From the NCBI GenBank assembly GCA_017165825.1, contig CM029379.1, positions 17,965,383 through 18,029,382 on the forward strand: DNA of 64,000 bases. Reading direction: 5' to 3'. The position numbers and the translations under genes were made by a program. Under the pieces are notes generated by a model that saw only the letters and a list, made by a program, of their open reading frames with translations, was not told the DNA's origin and made no database searches. Below are positions 56,854-64,000 of the stretch, in pieces; the first letter of the stretch is position 1, and each line of letters opens with the position of its first letter. This stretch comes from Hepsetus odoe. Taxonomy: Eukaryota > Chordata > Actinopteri > Characiformes > Hepsetidae.

Positions 56854-57690
56854 GGGGAGGGGAGATGGCTACAGCAAAATGCAATGAAACGCATTCCTCC
56901 GTCACCTGGAAGTCATGTGATTAATAGGAAACACTAACCACAAACTAACCACTGTGCTCTAAAAATCTTCCGGGCACAAAATACTGATTGCTTCACTGTA
57001 CTGATAGCTTAGTCCTAAGCTTGAAAAGGGGAACAAAGAAAAAGGAGAAATAATCGTTTAGTGATCATGCAGATTTAAAACATAAAACAAGGATTTCATG
57101 ATCACCACATGATCATTTACATTTACATTTACGGCATTTAGCAGACGCTCTTATCCAGAGCGACTTACAACAGTGCTTTATTTCCACATTAGATCATCAT
57201 CTTGGTAACCAGCACAGATCAGTAACTGCTGATTAGCTAGTACCACCTAAGTAACAAACTAAGAGCCCTTGTGACAAACCAAACATATGCCTATTACTGC
57301 CTGCTTTTTTGCTTAAAACTATTCTCATTGAAAGAAGGTATTTCTGTTTTCAGTTTGTTGGTGCAGGGTGATCTGAATTAAAACTGCATGCTCATTTTAA
57401 TGTAGCTCAATATGCTACTCAATAATCTGATGACACATTTTTTTATCTTCTGTATTTGAAAAAGTTCAGACACCACATGGCTTGGGGATATAGGCAATAA
57501 TCCCCTGGAAGGGTGTGAGTAATTAAGTCTTTTGAAACTTTAGACCCTGATGTCTGGTAATTGAAATCTGCACAAGTTATCTAATTATTTAAATGTATTT
57601 CCGTTGGCTCAAGTTGATTTTAAATTTGTGTGTTACCATTTGACATTAAGAATTAATTATTGACAATATCATCTAGACATAATCTATAAT
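56040..57690. other. Spacer with GA/G tract and SINE tail
   Basis: Contains (GA)n plus a run of about 16 G at 56813-56860 and a 56-base tRNA-Glu SINE tail at 57117-57172 (tttacggcatttagcagacg). No exon was recognised on either strand, although the Ig exons of G would be expected here. Confidence 0.45.
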
Positions 57691-57695
57691 CTATA

Positions 57696-57925
57696 TAGGG
57701 GCAGCAGTGGCCCAGTGTTTAGGGACTAGCCCCCAGGATCAGAAGCCCTTGAGCAAGGTACTGTCCCCATCACTGCTCCCCAGGTGCTTTCAATAGCTGC
57801 CCCCTGCTGCAAGTGATTGTGTGTGGGATAAATGAAGAGGTGTAATTTCATTGTGGTTCACTGTGTGTTGTGCTGTGTACTCACAATAACAAGAATAGTC
57901 ACTTTCATTTTTTCACTTTCACGTA
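57696..57925 (+). mobile_element. tRNA-derived SINE, family 2
   Basis: ggggcagcagtggcccagtg head, but the B box segment is deleted (atcagaag passes directly to cccttgagcaaggtactgtc). The end has acaataacaagaatagtcac. It lies about 0.25 kb upstream of the gene C promoter. Confidence 0.85.
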
Positions 57926-58119
57926 GATTCTGACCACAAGTATCTGTTGTTCGTTTATTGTTTGTTTATAGTTCACATATAATTGTATTAGTTCTGCCTC
58001 TCTAGTATCTTTTAAAGTTTTTATATCTGATAACATGGTCCAAAGAATCTTCCAACATAAGTTTGTACCAATTGCTTTTTGTGGAAAATGAATCATCCTT
58101 CAGCCTGGTCCTCTTTGCT

Positions 58120-58175
58120 TAGACCACACCCCACCCCTACTGTCATATATAAGCCACTTCCCTGCTTCAAGTCTT
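58120..58175 (+). promoter_or_regulatory. Predicted core promoter of gene C
   Basis: A TATA box (atatataag, 58145-58153) lies about 40 bases before the ATG, preceded by a CACCC-rich element (cacaccccacccc) and followed by cacttccctg, whose complement CAGGGAAGTG fits an ETS/PU.1 site. It is not similar to the 5' flank shared by A, B and E, so gene C is probably regulated differently. Confidence 0.5.
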
Positions 58176-58189
58176 TCTGTTGATCTGAA

Positions 58190-58452
58190 ATGGCTCAGAA
58201 GTCAACAGAATGCATCTTGTCTCTTGTACTTGTCTACTTGGCTTGCAGTAAGTCTACTTTCATAAAGCTTTTTAAGTAATATGGTTGTGAAGAATGAGTA
58301 TAATGTAATGCAGTTTCTGCTTTATGTACTTATGTTTTACTTAATAAATTTTTGTTTAGTTTATTTGCTCTTATTTTACACCTTGTAACCTAAATGCATT
58401 TATTAATTATAGAGTTTTTTTTAAGAATAGTATATATACATATATGTATATA

Positions 58453-58496
<44 letters not shown>

Positions 58497-60131
58497 CAAT
58501 ACCAACTATTCATAAAGTTGGCCATTCGTCAATACACAGCACTGTACTTTTGATTAAAGGCTAAAACCAAATGTTTTCAATGTCTGTATTTGAGTGTGTC
58601 TCTAGACTGAAAAGTGCTTCTTACCATGTTTCAGGTCTGGTGTTCACAGCTGGAGAAGAGGTGATCAGACTGCAGGAGCTGGAGGGAAACACTGTCACCC
58701 TCCATTCTGGATCAACTGGAGTTCAGAGTGATGCTCAGATACTGTGGTTCTATGGACCTGAGAAAGATATAAAGATGGTGAACAGTCTGATTATTAGAGG
58801 AGAGACTAATACAGAATATAACAGAGACAGATTTGGAGACAGAATAGAGCTGAACAGAAGCACTGGATCGCTGACCATCAGAAACATCAGCAGAGACGAT
58901 TCTGGAGTTTATAAATTACAGATCATTATGGCAACGTCCACAGCCTGGAAATTCATTGTTGATGTCTATGGTGAATATTTTATTTTTTATCTTTATAATT
59001 ACCATACTTCTTGCAGAACATGGTTGAATGTTAATCAGACATGGGTTTAGACTGATGGCCAACAACATGAACTGTGCTGGAGAAGCTCCTGCTCGTCATG
59101 CTCTGTATAACGTCGTCATGAAAAGTTTAGAACATGCATTAATTTTGGAATCTTTTCCAATTGGAGTCTTGGCCACAGCTGATCTACCAAACCAGAAGTT
59201 TGGTTTTGCACTACCAGTAATCTGATATGTTTGTGTTTTCTGTGAGGTATTTCTGTGCATGAATTAATGTTCATCTCTTGTCTGTTCTGTTATTTACATT
59301 ATATTTTATAGCATCAGTATCAAAGCCCATCATTAGAAATCCAACTGAATACAAGACACAAGGTCCCAGAGAGTCATGTTCTCTTGTGTGTTCTGTGGAG
59401 AATGGAAAGGATGTGAGTTTATCCTGGTATGAAGAGAAAGAGAGAATCTCCAGCATCAGTAACTCAGATTCCAGTGAATGTCTTAATCTTCCTCTGAATA
59501 AAACGAGTCCAGATGTTTCTACTTACAGCTGTGTATCTGCTAATCCAGTCAGCAATCAATCAACCCAGCTCAGCTTTAGTGAACTCTGTTACAGTAACAC
59601 AGGTGGGTCAACATCATTATCAACGTCATAATATTCTCATCATATTTGGTCACTAGTTCGCCTCCATGATGCTCCACTGATGCAGATCCACCTGATAATC
59701 GCAGAGATTTCACACAGAAATGTGGTGTTTACTTCAGTATTTGATTATTTTCTGTGGTAAATTCTGTTTTTAAACTCTCACAGGTCAGATTAATAAATGG
59801 GAACTCCCCATATCACTGGCTGCTGTTCTGACACCTGTTGTACTGAGTGTTGTTCTATCAGTGATATTATTCACATGTTGTTGGAAAAAGAAGAAAACGA
59901 AACAAGGCAAGAAGTGCATCTTCTGTTTCTGCTTCATCACTTACATTTCATTATTAGTGTTTTTGTGTAGGTTCAGTTCTGATGTGTTTACTGTACTTCT
60001 ATCATCTCCTCTTCTCTCGTTTTATGTCTGTAGATGATGGAGAAGATGAGCTGAATTATGTTGAAGTGAAAAATGCAGCTCACACACTTCATCAATATGA
60101 CAACGTCCATGTCCCCTCTACTGCACTGTAA
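58190..60131 (+). CDS. CD2/SLAM-like two-Ig-domain receptor, remodelled tail (gene C)
   Basis: Exons 58190-58247, 58635-58970, 59312-59602, 59784-59906 and 60034-60131 join in frame to 301 residues. The signal peptide (MAQKSTECILSLVLVYLAC plus SLVFTA) comes from a first exon unrelated to that of A, B and E, while exon 2 onward is closely similar to B. The V-type domain lacks cysteines (ILWFYGPE, SGSLTI-like, DSGVYKL). The C2 domain has four cysteines. The membrane segment is about residues 236-262, followed by KKKKTK. The tail begins like B (DELNYVEV, Y278, ITIM pattern), but a deletion of about 67 bases joins exon 5 to former intron, giving a new end with QYDNV (Y291) and a stop at 60131. 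The B-type last exon survives only as debris at 60573. Likely an immune-cell surface receptor; the ligand is unknown. Confidence 0.8.
58455..58493. repeat. GT microsatellite in intron 1 of gene C
   Basis: A (TG)n tract of about 19 units preceded by an ATAT-rich run. Confidence 0.95.
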
Positions 60132-62180
60132 ACTGAACTTCAGTGTCTTTAGCTGAAGATGAACAGGAGTGGATTTGGGGATAGTTTCTATTTTAATTGT
60201 GTTTTGATGTAACAAGTTTATGTTAAAATTTTCACCCAGTGCTAATGTATAGTTATTTGTGAATAGGTGTGTTGCTGTGTTAACAAAATAGATTTATCTC
60301 TCAGTATATTGTCCTATACACTCCTATATACTGTTAAATAGAATCTCAGGTCATTTTTATGGGCACGGTCTGAAATATATATGGAGCAGAAATCATTACA
60401 ACAGTATGACTAAAATCACAGTACATGGCTATAAGACAGCACGAGCATGTGCTACAACCACGTACCATAACATGTAACATGTTAGTGTAGTTCTTTTATT
60501 CAAGTTATTCACGTCTCCCATCAAACAAAATGCCTTTATGACCTTTACGCTGTCTATTGCTGTCTTTCACAGAAAAACAGTGAGTGATGTTCAACAACCA
60601 AATGCCTCACTGAAGAAATATCTCTATATCAGCACTTTACAGATTTACTGGTGTACAGAGTTACGCACAGTGTACAAATTTAATTAATGTTAACAATAAT
60701 CAGCTTGATGGAAACTGTTGAAGTAAAACTATTTAACACGAGCAATTGTAATCTAGAGGCTGGGTTACTGAAGAAAAGTATTTTTACGAACAATAATAAT
60801 AATTTCCAGTGCCGTCAATTATGATTTCCTATGTTTGAAAAAAATATTTTGAATAATTGAGTTGTTATTTATTTTATGTTAACTTAATTGGATTATATGT
60901 TTTCTTTTACACTGTAAAAAGCGTTTTTTGTTTTCCTAAGATTCATGTCACATACATGTTATACAAGCACAACCATCAGTAAAATGTGTCACTGAGTCAC
61001 TGTTAAGCCTGTGCAAAGACATGGAAGAAGAAGGTAGCGTTATAAAAAGATACAGCACAAATAAAATAATAAAATGAGAAGAAAAATAGAACTATTAAAA
61101 AATAGATATATTATTTAAATATTAAATATCGATAGAAAAGGCTTTATGGGTGTTTTAGTGTAGATTAATGCAGTGGAGTCTGAAGTATTGATGTAAAGGA
61201 ATGGTAAATGATTCTGAGGGTTTAGAGCAAAGAACTTATGATTTACTGGAAAAGTATGCCAAGCCTATAGAGAATTCATGGATACCTGCCCAAGTACACA
61301 TAGAATAAAGGGAAAGCTGTTTATGCATTTCTTCTGTGTGGATTTTAAGGTCCTCCTCTTTATTAATTAGGCCCTAAAAGAAATTTGGACTGGGCTACAT
61401 TGCAGACTCCCTTAAGATAGATGTTAGTTTACAGGAACACTGCAATCATTGATGCCTGCTTGAGTAAAAATTTTAGTAACAGCTGGAAGAAAATCAGGGT
61501 TAGATATCAGGTTAACTCAATAAATATTTTTAAAGAAAGCTAAAAACGCACATATTCACTTTTGTCTTTAACGAATTGTGACTTCCCTGATCCAGGCTTG
61601 AAATCGTTCTATGGCACTTTAATTTGTACTTCTGTACTTCCATTAAAATGCTGTAGTATGCAATTATTTAAGCACTGTATATGTTCTCTGAGTTTTTATT
61701 TTCCATCTTATTTCCTAAATCCATTTTCATGATGCTTATGATTTCAGTAAAGCACTTTCAGGTTTATTTCTATATACAAGATGCAATCAAGAGAATCTTT
61801 GCTATTATTTGCTACTACTAGTAACAGTAGCAAAATGTATCATGTTATTACCATTTGAGTAATTTGGTGTTTTGTTTATGTTGAAATTTGTGACTTTGTG
61901 TTGATTAACAGCATCCAACTTAGTTCCCCTCAAAATTGCTCTATAAAAGGCCTTCAAAAGAAGAGATTTTGAATAATAACTTGATAGCAATAAGCTTTTT
62001 AAAATATTTTTAAAAAAATCTTTTGACGGATCTGCAGAATGGTTTGGAAAAGAGCATGTAACATGTTAACCTTGTTAGATAATGGAACCTGTTTTCATTT
62101 CTTTGTATTCATCACATTTGCAAGTGTTTGATAAATCTGTGACTCATCATGACGTCTGATGTTTGGCTTTCAATACAAAG
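60132..62180. other. 3' flank of gene C and spacer
   Basis: 60132-60320 matches intron 5 of gene B (about 30115-30300), so it is former intron now downstream of the stop. 60573-60600 (cacag|aaaaacagtgagtgatg) is a decayed copy of the last exon of B with a stop after three codons. A possible poly(A) signal AATAAA is at about 61063. From 61.1 to 62.2 kb I see no gene. Confidence 0.5.
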
Positions 62181-62181
62181 T

Positions 62182-62305
62182 CCATGTCCATTTTCTGCCG
62201 CTTGTCCCAAACGGGGTCGCGGGGGAGTGCTGGAGTCCAACCCAGCGCACACAGGGTGAAGGACGGGAGACGCACCCCGGTAAGGTCGCCAGCCCATCGC
62301 AGGGA
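62182..62305 (+). mobile_element. Short retroposon with a perfect 12-b target-site duplication
   Basis: The direct repeat tcaatacaaagt flanks it at 62170-62181 and 62306-62317. The body runs from ccatgtccattttctgccgc to gcccatcgcaggga, about 124 bases, the same limits as the copy at 8206-8331. Confidence 0.85.
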
Positions 62306-62317
62306 TCAATACAAAGT

Positions 62318-62900
62318 GTTAAAATGAATTAATGTGAGGTTTACTACATAGCAATGACACAACCGTGCCACAGTCATGGCATAAGCTATCATGGATGTTA
62401 TCATTACTGATTATGTAAAGTAAATTAAGAATGTCACACCTTGAAAGACAGAATGCATTTTCAATTTTTTATTTATTTATTTATTTTATTTTAAATATAA
62501 ATATAAAGCACTTACAGTAATTAAACCACATTTGTAGCTTCAGTGCTATAACTCTGTAGGAGACATTTACAAAAAATGTAATTTTAATTAATATTTAATT
62601 AAAATTAAAATACATTTAATATTTGTACTTTAATACTGTATAAAATACCTACTATATATGATTGTAAACCTTAAATTACATTCAAGTTATACAAAGTCAC
62701 AAATATATATATTTTTTTGGTCTCCAGATAAGTTAATACTGCTTTGATCTGGGGTCATTATTGCAGCAGCATTTAAATTATAACATTAAATAAGTTTGAG
62801 CAAAATTCTAAACACTGAAACTGCACCAGGAAGAAGCAGACAACAAAAAGTACAGTTCTAAAGGAGCTGGTCAATATATCAAAATATGTGTAGGACCCTT
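62318..62900. other. AT-rich spacer
   Basis: Contains an (attt)n-type run at 62465-62500. No exon or known repeat is seen. Confidence 0.45.
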
Positions 62901-62907
62901 TTTAACA

Positions 62908-63716
62908 CTATTTCCCTGTGGACGTAGACTCATGGTTCATCCAGTGAGTAACATTTTGTTGAAGCATTTTGGAATTATGAGCATTATCATACCGTTGAAA
63001 TGCAGAGGAGTCTGCAAAAAATAAAAATAAAGGGACATCAGAAATAGCCTGAAATCTATCAGCCAGCAAGAGACAGAAGATGGGAGAAAAGTGAAATTGA
63101 TGAGTCAAAAAAAAGGTATTGCAATACGTTGAGCCAGCAATGCAGCCTGTAAAACTGTAGCAAATGCTGAGACTGCATCACAGATTAAACACAAATTACA
63201 AAAAAACAACAGATCAGTTTTTAAGACAGTACTTGCCTTGTTGCCCTCAATTTGGTTTGCGGAATAAAAAAGCCAAAAAAACTACTACAGCACCAACTGG
63301 TACAGCAAGTGTTAGTGTCCACATGCGGTTCCTCTTATCATCTGGACCTGTTTAAAAAAAAAAAAAATGTAATAAACAAGTAAATAATACATTAATGCAC
63401 AACATATATTTATTACAGTATACAATGTATTTATCACCATACTTCATAAAATAGGTAAGAAAAATGTTTTTAAATGTGAAACTATATAAACACACACACT
63501 CACACAGAGAAAGAGAAAGAGAGACAAAGAAAGAGAGAGAGAATATAGTTTCTTTCTGTGATCGGCAGTACTTCATTATGCACATTTCAACTGACAACAA
63601 CAAAAACGCACAAAAGCAAAGTAATAATGATGTTGACCCACCTGTGTAAGAGAGTTCAGTAAAGCTGAGCTGGGTTGTTTGACTGCTAACTGGATTAGCT
63701 GAAACACAGGTGTAAG
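62908..63716 (-). pseudogene. Ig receptor relative (F), damaged, runs off the right edge
   Basis: On the minus strand three exons are recognisable. 63716-63652 is the end of a C2-domain exon (YTCVSANPVSSQTTQLSFTE, then LSYT) with a gtgggt donor; the last cysteine seen in B and C (ELC) is serine here. 63347-63237 is a transmembrane exon (GPDDKRNRMWTLTLAVPVGA, VVVFLAFLFRKPN) with an in-frame TGA after FRKPN, and it ends in CAACAAG|gcaagt. 63011-62908 is a possible tail exon (DSSAFQRYDNAHNSKMLQQN to a stop). The stop and a SINE inserted in the C2 exon suggest a pseudogene; alternatively the TGA gives a very short tail and the C2 exon uses a cryptic site. Confidence 0.65.
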
Positions 63717-63795
63717 TACATTTACATTTGCAGCATTTAGCAGATGCTTTTCTCCAGAGCGACTTCCATGTCCTAATTACAGGGACAGACTCAGG
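63717..63795 (-). mobile_element. tRNA-Glu-like SINE fragment inside a C2 exon
   Basis: Tail half of the SINE (tacatttacatttgcagcat to attacagggacag). It abuts codons for YTCVSANP of receptor F, so it interrupts the Ig exon in the middle of the domain. 63796-64000 shows nothing recognisable; the rest of the exon is not visible there. Confidence 0.8.
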
Positions 63796-64000
63796 CTCCC
63801 TAAACAAACCAGTTTAAGGCTCACTTTAATTTGGATGGCTTGCTGTCTATGTTAGGCTATGCATTGTGGCATGATAAACTAGCATACGGATGACTTTAAC
63901 ATGCATGACTAATAAGTAGTTTTGGATACCTAAGTCATCTCTTGGTTGTGGTGGTTTGGCTTACTCTTCATTATATTCTTTCATTTGGCTCACAGATAGC

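Noticed and set aside
58571..59050. Gene C starting at the ATG at 58571 with a 159-codon single exon
   Set aside because: That ATG lies in intron 1; the upstream part is intronic and the frame runs past the gtgaat donor at 58971. Splice phase and the TATA-linked exon at 58190 give a proper signal peptide.

Overview
The window looks like teleost fish genomic DNA. It is AT-rich and intron-containing, and it is full of tRNA-derived SINEs, RTE- and L2-type LINEs and Tc1-like remnants. The only recognisable host genes are spliced two-Ig-domain receptors of the CD2/SLAM (CD48/CD244-like) type. A characiform or other otophysan fish is possible, but the sequence alone does not fix this. Ordinary open reading frames are a poor guide here because the host genes are split into exons of 48-340 bases; I built gene models from splice sites, phase and comparison among the paralogues inside the window.

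Region 1 (about 1-17.75 kb) holds no convincing protein gene. It is made of very long inverted repeats (arms at 1-4765 and 7245-10215 around a loop). The second half of this structure is also a tandem direct duplication (2.7-11.95 kb against 11.95-17.75 kb) that contains a second, smaller inverted repeat. The arms carry a short ATG exon candidate conserved in three copies and ZNF143-type motifs.

Region 2 (about 18-64 kb) is a birth-and-death cluster of Ig receptor genes, here called A to G in no official sense. A (20.9-23.5 kb, +) is a pseudogene. B (27.9-31.1 kb, +) is intact: 311 residues, six exons and two ITIM-type tyrosine motifs. D (46.5-46.9 kb, -) is a two-exon fragment. E (48.6-50.8 kb, +) is a collapsed copy whose first exon is broken by an L2 LINE. 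G (53.2 kb, -) is an orphan transmembrane exon beside an RTE insertion. C (58.2-60.1 kb, +) is intact, with 301 residues, a different first exon and a cytoplasmic tail remodelled by a small deletion. F (62.9-63.7 kb, -) is a damaged relative running to the right edge.

In B and C the shared design is signal peptide, cysteine-less V-type domain, C2 domain with four cysteines, transmembrane exon and tyrosine-motif tail. All junctions up to the first tail exon are phase 1. In all five copies that keep the transmembrane exon, it ends in the same non-canonical GC splice donor. Retaining the following short intron in B or C would replace the signalling tail. The likely role is immune-cell recognition and inhibitory or adaptor signalling at the plasma membrane; ligand and cell type cannot be read from the sequence.

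Around the genes lie an RTE LINE with a perfect 15-base target-site duplication (53.4-56.0 kb), a second decayed near full-length RTE copy (39.6-42.7 kb), a LINE with a snap-back hairpin at its 5' end (36.1-37.5 kb), a family of roughly 125-base short retroposons with perfect target-site duplications, and predicted CTCF and ZNF143 sites.
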